A stretch of 64,000 nucleotides of DNA from Sporisorium sorghi (GCA_023212695.1 JALCCG010000028.1:62001-126000); one strand, 5' to 3'. Numbered from the stretch's first letter, positions 42,901-50,917 are shown. Made by a program: numbers and translations. The notes: generated by a model from the letters alone, not told the origin.

Positions 42901-42954
42901 GATGAATATGGAAATGTACATATTCGATGGGGGCAGCAAGTTTTCGTTTCATAA
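39922..42954 (+). CDS. N6-adenine DNA methyltransferase fused to an SF2/SNF2-like helicase
   Basis: A 1010-residue fusion. Residues 60-260 form an adenine methylase: ELEMGQFFTPHNLCKFIADC, SAM motif DLTAGMGNFF (101-110) and catalytic NPPY (161-164). A helical linker spans about 270-480. An SF2 helicase follows: Walker A GQGSGKT (about 505), IFDEAD (about 600), LLSGTMTRNS (motif III), and a C-terminal half with ILISTQQSLS and a degenerate QYYFRFIR in place of the usual arginine finger motif. AAGGAGGGGG precedes the ATG. A methylase/translocase fusion on a mobile element could protect or remodel its own DNA; restriction activity is not evident because no nuclease motif is seen. Confidence 0.9.
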   Translation: MKYPIYDNIVPVSKRAEINEKVFYLVENNLCAQYNISPHDVYNTYTGSGGLHGLSFSEFDNFYKYTEAKKELEMGQFFTPHNLCKFIADCIRVGSHDLIGDLTAGMGNFFNFMPSETNCYGNEFDIKAFKVMKYLYPAAQLAADDIRFYNPNVTFDTIFGNPPYNLKWKIGAHDYSSQLFYCYKAFELLKPGGMLVLVVPLSFMSDDFKDSGIIAEMNSRFNFVYQAALPPQSFKSVGVDFFQTKLMVFQKKSKSIPDGKPYSTQYETLSALDEIESSRIHKTYIKPIIIQKDTVRHKLFFENLQNNHKENEFQQQVRKYLFDIKRNPKINEQYARCRNLIDQYYNQKKPKEMKADEWENLRLTKTKVLGSLREVLVKQHETEKDMIRLVKTNYGLRLKGYSKKTRQYLSRLNDSSKTFTEMMLKNEYPFEDQTYIKLVEKKKREFMKQSQPFDEMEQDREIAEFLDKLIIKNVEWDWEIRPNKKQKEDTNKILQKRYGYLQWGQGSGKTISGISNLLYRASQTRIRNTFVVGPAIAIYNTWEVMLNECQIDFIRISSLKDISYIRHGQVVLVTTDMLMKYQRHIKQYIRMQSQKVLLIFDEADIIANPSSKRAKAVKNCFRKVKYKTLLSGTMTRNSIVEGFGQLELLYNNSINMLSECEYIFSRNKKEDDQIEHHLNPGYMQPIPAYMKGYKLFSASHTPKKITVFGVGQDNQDIYNAEQLRILLDKTVITRTFEEVVGRKIYEIVQTTCQFHDSERKLYLKCIEEFHQMRYLFEWTGNNRKDSMLQILNQLTLMLKVCSIPHTFKEYEGNALPSKFDTVFQLLKKWNKDYVAIGVRHKKAAFAYEKAIRAMFPHRPVFVITGDRVKVRKRKEMVKELRNHPNAILISTQQSLSSSMNIGFINKVIIAELSWNDASMSQYYFRFIRFDSQEDKEVHFVTYENSIESNLLGLILAKERLNLFMKNQEKDDEELYDMYGVNFNLLEMLMTKDKDEYGNVHIRWGQQVFVS

Positions 42955-42995
42955 AGGGCATGTATCTTAATCAAAAGAGAAGAATAAGGCTAATG

Positions 42996-43032
42996 AAAAA
43001 GCGAGCACCATTTTGGTGACTCGCTTTTTTTG
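42996..43032. terminator. Intrinsic terminator between convergent genes
   Basis: AAGCGAG and ACCA pair with TGGT and CTCGCTT around TTT, with A and T runs on both sides. Confidence 0.85.
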
Positions 43033-43053
43033 TTCCTCATACTCTATGTAAAA

Positions 43054-43521
43054 TCAAGTGGAGACCCGGGAATAATAAAACTCATGTCCTCTTCGTATTT
43101 CCAACTCAAATTCTTTGGATTGAGGTAGGAGATTCTCCATTTTTTCATTCAGATCAATTCCATTGCAAAACTCTCTTACCTCGTACAAGTCAATTTGCGT
43201 AATCACAAAGGTTGGGTTATCACTAATCAAAAATGTGTTGGTGATTTCCCATTGGTCTAATGGTATGCGTGTATACTTCATGTGCCCCTGGCATTTTTTA
43301 GTAACATCCTTTACGTTGAAGAATTTCGTCAGGATACTTATCAGATGTTGCTCATCCATGCAATCCTGTTCTGGTACAAGTTCTTCGAATTTAAAGATAA
43401 TTGCACCTAGGATATCAATAAACTGCGGAAGGTTAATTTCTGTTTGAACGAATACTGAGTATTTCTCGTGATTTCTACTGTAATAATGTGTTATTTTATA
43501 TGTATTTTCGGATGTATCCAA
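43054..43521 (-). CDS. Hypothetical protein
   Basis: A 155-residue soluble protein with no family I recognise. The start is TTG 43521 with AAGGAGG 8 bp upstream. Beta-rich patterns dominate the middle, ending in FELEIRRGHEFYYSRV. It lies 100 bp after the VirD4-like reverse gene and may share its transcript. Confidence 0.65.
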   Translation of the reverse strand: MDTSENTYKITHYYSRNHEKYSVFVQTEINLPQFIDILGAIIFKFEELVPEQDCMDEQHLISILTKFFNVKDVTKKCQGHMKYTRIPLDQWEITNTFLISDNPTFVITQIDLYEVREFCNGIDLNEKMENLLPQSKEFELEIRRGHEFYYSRVST

Positions 43522-43619
43522 AACATTGGCCTCCTTAGCTTTCGTCAGAAACTAATTGGTTAGCTGCGACATGAATGAGATAGCCTCTAATTCGAATAAT
43601 TACTTCATCGTATATGGGG

Positions 43620-44444
43620 TTATACAGTCTTACTGTAAGAAATAAAATAGGGAGAGTCTTGTAGCGGACTATAAAACTTAAAAAATGATGATGTATCGCT
43701 TGCTTGTACATGATCCAGATCTATTGGTTCAAGGCATAGCAGGTTCTCCATCAGCCATTTTTCTTCCAAGCTTTTTATTTCATAAAAAGATGTAAAGTTG
43801 TGGATATTGCGAAGCAGCATCTCCTCATTAGCAAGTTCGGTGAATGAATGATCGATTAAGCATAAACCTACACGATATCGACGCCCCAACATCAGTAGGC
43901 TACGGAGTTCTTCATCGGATTTGTAAACTAATGGGGTTTCAATCATTAGAAAGACAGGGATACGTTTTTCATCAGCTGATCGCCTAAATGCACACATACT
44001 AAATGCTGAAATAAAATGATCAACTAAACGAAATCGGAAGAATGGGTCTATCGATTTTGATGGATGCACGAGTACAATCCCCCCATTAGTCATGGCATCC
44101 GAGATTGAGGCGTAGGCCAAAGGATTAGTTGCTATTTGGGTGGTATATAGTGGAGTAAGATTGTGTATCATTGACTCAGATACTTTGTGCTTTATCAGAA
44201 TGGCCTCTATAGCCTCCATGAGTTCTAGATCTTCTGATAGTATGAATATACCTACTGGTTCACCAGACACCAACTTTTCTATGTCTTGTTCGATTCGCGG
44301 TAAAGCTGCAAAAGTGATTAATTCTTGTTTTGAAGGCCCGATCAGGAGCTCATGTTTGAAGCGATCTTCTTCCAACATTACAGTCTGGGTTTCACTGAAT
44401 ATATCGTGGCCCAAAACCACATCGAATTGTTCTTTTATGACCAA
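43620..44444 (-). CDS. VirD4/TraG-like P-loop fold protein without a Walker A motif
   Basis: A 274-residue protein. The second half resembles the C-terminal ATPase lobe of type IV coupling or conjugation ATPases: IPVFLMIETPLVY in place of the Walker B DE, LLMLGRRYRVGLCLIDHSF, and NIHNFTSFYEI. At the place of Walker A only HELLIGPSKQELI is seen, without GxxGxGKS. The resemblance is by eye and distant. The start TTG 44444 is 8 bp after AAAAGGAG; GTG 44453 is too close. A terminator hairpin lies directly before the ribosome binding site. Confidence 0.5.
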   Translation of the reverse strand: MVIKEQFDVVLGHDIFSETQTVMLEEDRFKHELLIGPSKQELITFAALPRIEQDIEKLVSGEPVGIFILSEDLELMEAIEAILIKHKVSESMIHNLTPLYTTQIATNPLAYASISDAMTNGGIVLVHPSKSIDPFFRFRLVDHFISAFSMCAFRRSADEKRIPVFLMIETPLVYKSDEELRSLLMLGRRYRVGLCLIDHSFTELANEEMLLRNIHNFTSFYEIKSLEEKWLMENLLCLEPIDLDHVQASDTSSFFKFYSPLQDSPYFISYSKTV

Positions 44445-44460
44445 TCTAAACACTCCTTTT

Positions 44461-44519
44461 AAATAAAAAATTCACCGGCCCAAACAAGCCATGATGGCTT
44501 AATGGACCGGTGCTTCCGG
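44461..44519 (-). promoter_or_regulatory. Leader hairpin/attenuator of the reverse gene
   Basis: Read on the minus strand, GGAAGCACCGG opens a hairpin (CACCGG with CCGGTG, inner AAGCCAT with ATGGCTT, 44473-44512). AATTTTTTATTT follows, and then the AAAAGGAG of the 44444 start. A terminator immediately before a ribosome binding site suggests transcription attenuation. A TATTAT-like -10 is just upstream. Confidence 0.6.
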
Positions 44520-44599
44520 TTTGTATAATATCAACTTTAGTTCGATCTTATCAGAATATTTCTCAAGATTCAAACGAGCTTCTTGAAGAGGCTCAGCCA

Positions 44600-44690
44600 T
44601 GGTATAATAGGCTTTAAATTAAAGAAATCCACATTGAATCGGAAGCACCGAAATAACCCGTGATAGGGTTATTTCGGTGCTTTTTTTATA
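44600..44690 (+). promoter_or_regulatory. Promoter and leader terminator/attenuator of the MFS-spermidine synthase-like gene
   Basis: An extended -10 TGGTATAAT (44600-44608) is followed about 32 nt later by CGGAAGCACCG. GCACCGAAATAACCC (44645-44659) pairs perfectly with 44666-44680 around GTGATA, then TTTTTTT (44681-44687). AAGGAGG begins only 2-3 bases later. The leader shares GGAAGCACC with the divergent leader and with the one at 56395. GGTGCTTCCG at 44509-44518 could pair with CGGAAGCACC, but it lies upstream of this transcript. Confidence 0.7.
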
Positions 44691-44701
44691 AGGAGGTCAA
44701 T

Positions 44702-46105
44702 TTGATTAAACGGTATTATACTATTATGTTTTTAGTTTCTTTTGTTTACATGGGATTGGAGATGCTAGCCTCTCGAATATTTACCCCATATTTCGGCAGT
44801 AGTCAGTACATTTGGGGATCAATCATATCTATTTTCCTTGTTGGTTCAACTATTGGCTATTGGGTTGGGGGAAGGGCAGCTGATACCAATAAGAACAGAA
44901 TGATCCTGACCGTATTTCTTTTGGCCGGAGCGGGAAGCATGGCAATAATCCCATTCTTTGCACCATATGTACTTCCGGTTTTGAACCAGTTACCACAAGG
45001 GATTGGAATACTAATTGCATCCATACTTCTCTTACTCCTCCCAAATATATTCTTAAGCGGGATCGTGCCGGTAATATCTAAGATTGTTTTAAATGAGGGT
45101 GTAAGCGGAAAAAAAATAGGTCATCTTCATCAGATACCTGCAGTTGGCAGCATTTTTGGAACCCTTTGTACTACCTTTCTGGTGATTCCAAATTTTAATG
45201 TCGCATTCGTAATTTGTGTTTACTCCGTGATGATTTTACTCTCAAGTTTCCTCATCGGTAAAAAAGGTGGTATCAACTCCATGGTAATCAGTATTCTAAT
45301 TTTACCTGTTTGCTTTATTCCTATTTTGGGCATGGCCATCCATAATAAAGATCAAGGTTTGATGTACCATACTGAAAGCATCTATAACCCTATATCAATT
45401 GTAAAACTGGAATCTGTCTACGGGAAGAAAGGGAATTACTTGGGGATGCAGTTTAATAAAAACAGCTATCAAGGAATCATGGATATGGATCAACCAGATG
45501 AGCCACTACTGAAATATACTAAAAGCATGATTGAAATTGCTGATTACTATATGCCTGACTTCGATCGGGGGGTTGTGATAGGGCATGGTATTGGCACGAT
45601 CCCCCAATTTTATAAGGATAAAAATCTTATCAGCGTCGAGTTGGATTCCGAAGTTGTAGAGCTGAGCAAACAATTTTTTGGTTATAACGGTGACCATGTG
45701 ATAGTTGGAGATGGTCGTAAGGTGTTAGGCCAACAGAGAGATGCATCTTTCGATCTTATTTTCCTTGACGCTTATCAAGATTTAACGATCCCTTTTCATT
45801 TAACAACAAGAGAGTTTGTGCAAGAGGTACTTAAGAAGTTAACTTCTGATGGAATAGTTATTCTCAACTATGCAGGTAATCAAAGTGATGATTTATTAGG
45901 AGGGATAAAAAGCACTTTCGGTACAAGTTTTACCCATATTAGGATGTTCGGAACAAACGATAATAAGGCGGGTTCTCAAAATATTATCCTAGTAGGTAGT
46001 AATAAACAATTGGATCCTCATGAATTTAGAACCTGTGTGGAGATTACTGTAAAGGATGGAAAGGTTATAACTGACGCAAACACGCATTACAATCAACTTA
46101 ATTAA
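44702..46105 (+). CDS. Fused membrane/spermidine synthase-like protein
   Basis: A 467-residue protein in two halves. Residues 1-215 hold six or seven helices of a fused MFS-like membrane domain (EMLASRIFTPYFGSSQYIWGS, IGYWVGGRAAD). Residues 220-460 form a spermidine-synthase-like Rossmann domain with VIGHGIGTIP, ISVELDSEVVEL, IVGDGRKVL and DLIFLDAYQ. The polyamine-binding aspartates are partly visible, but the substrate is uncertain. TTG 44702 lies 5 bp after AAGGAGG. Expression is probably controlled by the attenuator just upstream. Confidence 0.85.
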   Translation: MIKRYYTIMFLVSFVYMGLEMLASRIFTPYFGSSQYIWGSIISIFLVGSTIGYWVGGRAADTNKNRMILTVFLLAGAGSMAIIPFFAPYVLPVLNQLPQGIGILIASILLLLLPNIFLSGIVPVISKIVLNEGVSGKKIGHLHQIPAVGSIFGTLCTTFLVIPNFNVAFVICVYSVMILLSSFLIGKKGGINSMVISILILPVCFIPILGMAIHNKDQGLMYHTESIYNPISIVKLESVYGKKGNYLGMQFNKNSYQGIMDMDQPDEPLLKYTKSMIEIADYYMPDFDRGVVIGHGIGTIPQFYKDKNLISVELDSEVVELSKQFFGYNGDHVIVGDGRKVLGQQRDASFDLIFLDAYQDLTIPFHLTTREFVQEVLKKLTSDGIVILNYAGNQSDDLLGGIKSTFGTSFTHIRMFGTNDNKAGSQNIILVGSNKQLDPHEFRTCVEITVKDGKVITDANTHYNQLN

Positions 46106-46284
46106 TTTTTTATAGACACAGAGCTTGTTTGGGGGAATTTTCTTATTTTATTTACTCCGGTCGTTTTATATCCTAAAAAGCTGGCCTGTAGCAGCGTCTC
46201 ATTTAATCATATTCTCGATATTTTTTCTTTGTGATACCCTAAGGATAGATAGAGAGCGCATATACAGACAGAGGAGCACGTCAT

Positions 46285-46500
46285 ATGATTGGATCGGACC
46301 TGGGTCAGGTTTTTAAAGACGGAAATTTACTCCGTTTAGAAATTGTAAAAGCTAGGGGGAAACGACAAGTTATTTTCGGTAAAGTACTGCAATTTGATAG
46401 AACACGAGAAATATTATTGGTTTATGAGCTGGATTATAAACGAGTAGAAATACTCAGTTTAAATGAAATAGAGAACGTTAGCATTCCTGTAGAGCGTTAA
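46285..46500 (+). CDS. Small hypothetical protein
   Basis: A 71-residue basic protein beginning MIGSDLGQVFKDGNLLRLE, with beta-strand-like alternation. GAGGAG lies 9-10 bp before the ATG. Its small SH3/Sm-like appearance is a guess; no family recognised. The IS110 element begins right after it. The 180 bp before it contain no supported gene. Confidence 0.65.
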   Translation: MIGSDLGQVFKDGNLLRLEIVKARGKRQVIFGKVLQFDRTREILLVYELDYKRVEILSLNEIENVSIPVER

Positions 46501-46596
46501 TTATCAGCTTTGCAAAAATAAAAGCGCCTCGGTACGATGGGAGTACGCAACGGGTCATAGCCCTTAAAATCCCATCATCCAGGAGGACGCTCTACT

Positions 46597-47868
46597 ATGA
46601 AGTTTAAAGCCCAGGACAAACAAAATCAACTCATTGAAAAAATTACCCCTCAGCATCTCGTCGTCGGAATCGACATTGCACAGCTAACGCATGTCGCTCG
46701 TGCGGTAAACTTCCGTGGGATTGCTATTGGCAATCCGCTATCTTTTTCTAATGACGAAGAAGGATTCCAGATCCTTCTTCGCTGGATTCAATCGTTGCAA
46801 GCAGCCCATAATCTTAACTGCGCTATCATCGGCATGGAACCGACGGGGCATTACTGGCTAAACGTCTCCAGATGGCTATACGAGAAACAATTCGAAGTTG
46901 TTCTTGTTAATCCACATCTCGTGAAAAAGAACAAGGAAAACCGTGACAATACACCATCGAAGAGCGACAAAAAGGATGCTCTGGTCATCGCAGACATGGT
47001 TAAAAACGGCTACTATTCGTTCATTCGCAACACGCCTGAAGCGTTTGCGGAACTTCGTGTCTTACTTTCAAACCGAGACTCCATCGTTACAAGACTCGTT
47101 AGTGCGAAGAACCAAATCCATCGTTGGGTTGACGTAGTGTTTCCTGAGCTGCGACAAGTCTTTAAGAACCTGATGTGCAGAGGTTCATTGGCCACATTAC
47201 GTCTTTTCCCGACGCCTGAAGAACTGAGCAAGCTAACGCCTCAGGAAGTGGTAAAGGGCTGGAAATCCATTATGCAACGTCAACCCGGGGACAAAAAAGC
47301 TCAAACCCTTATTGCGCTTGCTCATCATTCAGTTGGCTCTAAGCAGGCAACGAAGGCGTACAAGCTCCACCTAACGCAGCTTCTCGCTGAATATGACCTA
47401 GCTTGTGAGCAGCTGCAAGTAGTAGAGGCAGAGATTGCAGCAGTTTTAGCCCGTATTCCTTTTGCTAAATCAATGCTTGCTGTCAAAGGGATTAGCGCCA
47501 TTTCACTCGCTGGTGTTCTTGGTGAGGCCGGAGATTTAAGTGGTTTTTCTCATGGTAATGCACTGCTTCGCCATGCTGGTCTCAATCTTGCAGAAGCAAG
47601 CTCAGGTAAATGGACGGGGCAGATGAAGATTAGTAAACGTGGACGATCACGCCTTCGCCGTTTCATTTTCATGATGACCATAAGTTTAGTTGGTAACAAC
47701 CCAGAGTTCAAAGCGATGCATGCGTACAATGTACAGGTCAGAAAGATGAAGAAAATGAGGTCTCTAATGAAACTTTGTGGTAAATTAGCACGAGTACTCG
47801 TTGGAATGGCTCGTAGTAAAGAGGCTTACAATCCGTATAAAACGAAGCCAATTCAACAAGCAGCTTAA
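46597..47868 (+). CDS. IS110-family DEDD transposase
   Basis: A 423-residue transposase/recombinase. The N-terminal RuvC-like DEDD domain starts VVGIDIAQLTHVARAV and has GMEPTGHYWLN and SKSDKKDALVIADM. A coiled-coil linker follows. The C-terminal Tnp2 domain has LAVKGISAISLAGVLGEAGDLSGF and LLRHAGLNLAEASSGKW, with the catalytic serine in that second block. It appears intact and potentially active. IS110 enzymes use a bridge RNA encoded in the element's non-coding flank. Confidence 0.95.
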   Translation: MKFKAQDKQNQLIEKITPQHLVVGIDIAQLTHVARAVNFRGIAIGNPLSFSNDEEGFQILLRWIQSLQAAHNLNCAIIGMEPTGHYWLNVSRWLYEKQFEVVLVNPHLVKKNKENRDNTPSKSDKKDALVIADMVKNGYYSFIRNTPEAFAELRVLLSNRDSIVTRLVSAKNQIHRWVDVVFPELRQVFKNLMCRGSLATLRLFPTPEELSKLTPQEVVKGWKSIMQRQPGDKKAQTLIALAHHSVGSKQATKAYKLHLTQLLAEYDLACEQLQVVEAEIAAVLARIPFAKSMLAVKGISAISLAGVLGEAGDLSGFSHGNALLRHAGLNLAEASSGKWTGQMKISKRGRSRLRRFIFMMTISLVGNNPEFKAMHAYNVQVRKMKKMRSLMKLCGKLARVLVGMARSKEAYNPYKTKPIQQAA

Positions 47869-47902
47869 GTTTAATTTAGCCGTTTCGTCGTATGAATTTT
47901 GG

Positions 47903-48217
47903 CTTATTCGCAGGATTTCAAAGAAAGCACGGAGTACCGGATGTATTGAACCAAAGGGCACCGACCCGTAACGTTAGCAAGACCGGCCTCCACCCCTTGG
48001 ACAGGCGTAACGAAGGAATGAGAGGGCACAGACCCGTTGAGACATGGGAGTGAAAACCTCCAGGGCGGCGTGGAGAATGCGTGCAGTATATGGAATTATA
48101 TGGGGTTTGTAGCTTTCCCCTCTATTTCCTCACGCCTTCATGTTGTCTTGGTCTACTACGAGGGTTGTCTTACGTTCCTTCTGCAATTCTGGACAGGGGT
48201 GAAATCCTGCGAATAAG
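47903..48217 (+). ncRNA. Candidate bridge-RNA region in the IS110 right flank
   Basis: CTTATTCGCAGGATTTCA (47903-47920) is the exact reverse complement of 48200-48217. The 279 bases between are structured and repeat AGGGCACCGACCCGT (about 47961) as AGGGCACAGACCCGT (about 48024). Bridge RNAs of IS110-type elements carry two internal loops that pair with target and donor DNA and come from the longer flank. This region is the natural candidate, but loop guides were not matched to flanking DNA, and the RNA may be only part of the interval. Confidence 0.55.
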
Positions 48218-48388
48218 TGAGTATTCATGAGTAAATTGAATCGTACTGAGGGAGTTCAATTAATTGATTGGAGCAAGCAGCAACAAGATGTTTATCTTTG
48301 TTAACACATTACTAAGCATACTGGGCAAAGATTTCACTTAAGAATAACCAACAAAAACCAGATTTTTTATAAAGATCGAAACACAATG

Positions 48389-48430
48389 GCGTCTTGCTAC
48401 CTAAATTACAGGTGTAAGGCGTTTTATTTG
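48389..48430 (+). terminator. Possible intrinsic terminator
   Basis: GCGTCTTGC-ACCT pairs with AGGT-GTAAGGCG (two G-T pairs), followed by TTTTATTTG. The 340 bp from the IS end to the next gene hold nothing else I can support. Confidence 0.5.
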
Positions 48431-48561
48431 TTTATGATTTATTTCTGGAAAATAAGGAAGTCTGATATAACATTGGTATCGAGTGTTTATCTTACATTGA
48501 AATAAAAAATTGTACTAATATATCCTTGCTTAATCAGTGCGAGGGCAAGGGAGGGACGATA

Positions 48562-49161
48562 ATGTCTGAAGATATAAGAAAAGTCTTTGACAGCGATAGT
48601 AAGACAAAAAAGCGGGCGGCAAATGGTTCGTTTAGTAGGGTTAAAAGCGGTAGAGGTGGTATGGTAACTGCTTATACCTTAATGACCAAGGAACAGCAAC
48701 TTGAATACACTCAATGCGGGGATGGAAAAAGTTACAATATATATGAACAGATTATTCCAATTGAACAGTTTAAACATTTACCATTAGATATCCGAAAGCG
48801 TTGTTGGTCTGAATGGATAGATAAGTTTTTCATGAAGGATATACTACAAACTTGGTCAGTGAAATCGATTGATGAATTAAATTTGATTCTGGATGAAATT
48901 GATATTCCACTTGTAAATGGCCATTGGGTAGAGGATACATCTGTGTTCTTGGAGGAACTCCCTGCAGGCGTTAACATTGAAGAAGATTCATCGATGACTC
49001 TTAGTGACTTAATTGCCAGTGATGCAACAGTTCAAAACTTTAATGTGGATGGAGAGATGATGACAAGGGATCTAATACGAATATTAGAACAAGTAATTAC
49101 CGAGGTTAGAGGAAGTAATCGAAAATTTTATGTAGGCCTATCAATCCAAGAAATGATTTGA
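48562..49161 (+). CDS. Hypothetical phage/plasmid-type protein
   Basis: A 199-residue soluble acidic protein. ATG 48562 has AAGGGAGGGA upstream and is preferred over the earlier start at 48526. The N-terminus is lysine/arginine-rich (KTKKRAANGSFSRVKSGRGG) and might bind nucleic acid. The rest is mixed helical with an acidic C-terminal half. No family recognised. It ends 29 bp before the ADP-ribosylglycohydrolase and is likely cotranscribed, so it could be a partner or substrate of that enzyme. Confidence 0.7.
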   Translation: MSEDIRKVFDSDSKTKKRAANGSFSRVKSGRGGMVTAYTLMTKEQQLEYTQCGDGKSYNIYEQIIPIEQFKHLPLDIRKRCWSEWIDKFFMKDILQTWSVKSIDELNLILDEIDIPLVNGHWVEDTSVFLEELPAGVNIEEDSSMTLSDLIASDATVQNFNVDGEMMTRDLIRILEQVITEVRGSNRKFYVGLSIQEMI

Positions 49162-49190
49162 GTTAAATTAAAATTGAACAGGAGTTATTG

Positions 49191-50237
49191 ATGAAATCGA
49201 TAAGTGGATCTTTTTTCAGAAGATTGTTTAATCCGGAAAAGTATACAGGGCCGAAGAAGGAAGAAATAATTCCAACATTCCTTAATCAAAACTTTGAGTT
49301 AACTTTACAGATTTATGGAGCGATTATGGGAAGCTGTGTTGGTGATGCATTAGGTGTACCGGTTGAATTCAAAGGCAGAAAAGAGCTGAGAGCGCGGCCC
49401 ATCAGAGGATTGACTGGGTATGGTACTTGGAATCAGCCGCCAGGAACATGGTCAGACGATAGCTCATTATTCTTATGTACACTAGAATCATTACTCGAAG
49501 GTTATTCTCTTCAAAGTATTTCAGATAGGTTCCTTAAGTGGTATAAGGAAGGATACTGGACTGCAAATGGAGTAGTTTTTGATATAGGAACAACAACCAG
49601 ACTTGCTTTAGATAGATTATCATATATTACGCCAACAGATTCAGGTCTACATGATGAAGATAGTAATAGCAATGGTTCATTAATGAGAATTCTTCCGCTC
49701 GCTTTCATATCATATAATAAGGATATCCAAGAAAGAGTAGAACTTGTTGAAGAGGTATCTTCTATTACACATGCCCATCGACGTTCAGTTCTCGCCTGCA
49801 TTATTCTCATAGAAATCGCCTCGAATCTACTTAAAGGGCATGATCGAATCTCTAGTTATTATTTGATGCAGGAAACTATGAGAACTCATTTTGGACATGA
49901 ATTTCAAATCACATATTTCCCTTCGGTATATTATGATATACAAGATCGTCCAGAGGATGCAGTTTTATCAACTGGTTATGTAGTGGATACTTTAGAAGCT
50001 GCCATTTGGTGCTTTTTAAAACATGATTCATACAAAGATGTGGTACTCGCAGCTGTTAACCTGGGTGGGGATACGGATACGATAGGAACCATAGCTGGAG
50101 GGTTAGCTGGAATGGCATTTGGTTACAACGACATCCCGAGAAAGTGGGTACTAAAGATCGCAAGGAAAGACGATATTGAGGATCTTGCAAAGCAGGTATG
50201 TGAATATATAGCAACAAGAGATACTAAGGATTTGTAA
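49191..50237 (+). CDS. ADP-ribosylglycohydrolase (DraG family)
   Basis: A 348-residue enzyme that removes ADP-ribose from modified targets. The binuclear metal site motifs are visible: GSCVGDALGVPVEF near residue 50, TWSDDSSLFLCTLE near residue 85, and NLGGDTDTIGTIAGGLAGM near 290. These match DraG/ARH folds with Mg ligands in SDD and DTD. GGAG lies 6 bp before ATG 49191. The family reverses regulatory or toxic ADP-ribosylation; no ADP-ribosyltransferase is recognised in the window, so its target is open. Confidence 0.92.
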   Translation: MKSISGSFFRRLFNPEKYTGPKKEEIIPTFLNQNFELTLQIYGAIMGSCVGDALGVPVEFKGRKELRARPIRGLTGYGTWNQPPGTWSDDSSLFLCTLESLLEGYSLQSISDRFLKWYKEGYWTANGVVFDIGTTTRLALDRLSYITPTDSGLHDEDSNSNGSLMRILPLAFISYNKDIQERVELVEEVSSITHAHRRSVLACIILIEIASNLLKGHDRISSYYLMQETMRTHFGHEFQITYFPSVYYDIQDRPEDAVLSTGYVVDTLEAAIWCFLKHDSYKDVVLAAVNLGGDTDTIGTIAGGLAGMAFGYNDIPRKWVLKIARKDDIEDLAKQVCEYIATRDTKDL

Positions 50238-50395
50238 TTATTAGTTTATTACTTATTGTATTACTCACCTTATAAGGGGAACGAAGTCTTGTTCATTATC
50301 AGAAAATTACCCGATCTCAATTCCCCATGAATTGAACAGAATACTTAATTCGGAGCTCCATTATGTAATTATTTTTGTTATGGTATTGATCATCT

Positions 50396-50917
50396 TTATG
50401 GTTTCAGAGGAACCCAAAAAATCCTTGACATGATTACCGTACTGGATGAGCCTCTTTCCAATTTTACATAAATTTCAACTGGTAATGAAATGAACCATCG
50501 CTTCTGTTCTAATGCAAAAGGATCTATACCTAAATGTTGATATTCAACTGGAGAAAGAGTTAGATCACCTTGATATACTATCTCAATGTCTCCAATACAA
50601 GATAATAAGGTGATATGTGAATCTAAACTGAAATTTATGAAATAGAGAAAATAAGGATATTTTTCAAATAATCCTAAAACCCAATTCCTAACCTCTTTTA
50701 ATTCGTACAATTCCGCTGGTATGTCTCCATATCCATCGAACATAATAATGACCGTTCCAAATGCAGAGGAGCCCATTTCTTCTAATAGCAAAACGCATTC
50801 ATCTATAAACTTGTAAGACATATTATCAATTGATGACTTTGCTATGTTCATGAGATAAAGAGTTCCAGATGCAAGTTCAGTTTGGTTCGATATATCAATC
50901 ATGAATTCATCGTTCAT
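50396..50917 (-). CDS. Hypothetical protein
   Basis: A 173-residue acidic protein with GGAG 8 bp before its ATG. The second half has strand-rich sections (FLYFINFSLDSHITLLSCIGDIEIVYQGD). No family recognised. It stands alone between the glycohydrolase and the XRE regulator on the opposite strand. Confidence 0.65.
   Translation of the reverse strand: MNDEFMIDISNQTELASGTLYLMNIAKSSIDNMSYKFIDECVLLLEEMGSSAFGTVIIMFDGYGDIPAELYELKEVRNWVLGLFEKYPYFLYFINFSLDSHITLLSCIGDIEIVYQGDLTLSPVEYQHLGIDPFALEQKRWFISLPVEIYVKLERGSSSTVIMSRIFWVPLKP

Larger units (their letters stand above)
46505..48220 (+). mobile_element. IS110-family insertion sequence
   Basis: The element comprises a roughly 90-bp left flank, the transposase gene and a roughly 350-bp structured right flank. 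The left flank has a hairpin (GATGGGA 46536-46542 with TCCCATC 46570-46576) and AGGAGG before the start. The right flank is bounded by an 18-bp inverted repeat. IS110 members lack terminal inverted repeats and usually target duplications, so the exact ends cannot be read; those given are approximate. The longer non-coding side is on the right, as in the IS1111 subgroup. Confidence 0.8.

Noticed and set aside
44645..44690. Simple terminator of an upstream plus-strand gene
   Set aside because: No plus-strand gene lies upstream; the nearest gene is divergent, so the hairpin belongs to the leader of the gene at 44702.
46125..46316. 63-codon frame before the 71-residue gene
   Set aside because: No ribosome binding site, overlaps the better-initiated gene at 46285 and looks like random hydrophobic AT-rich translation.
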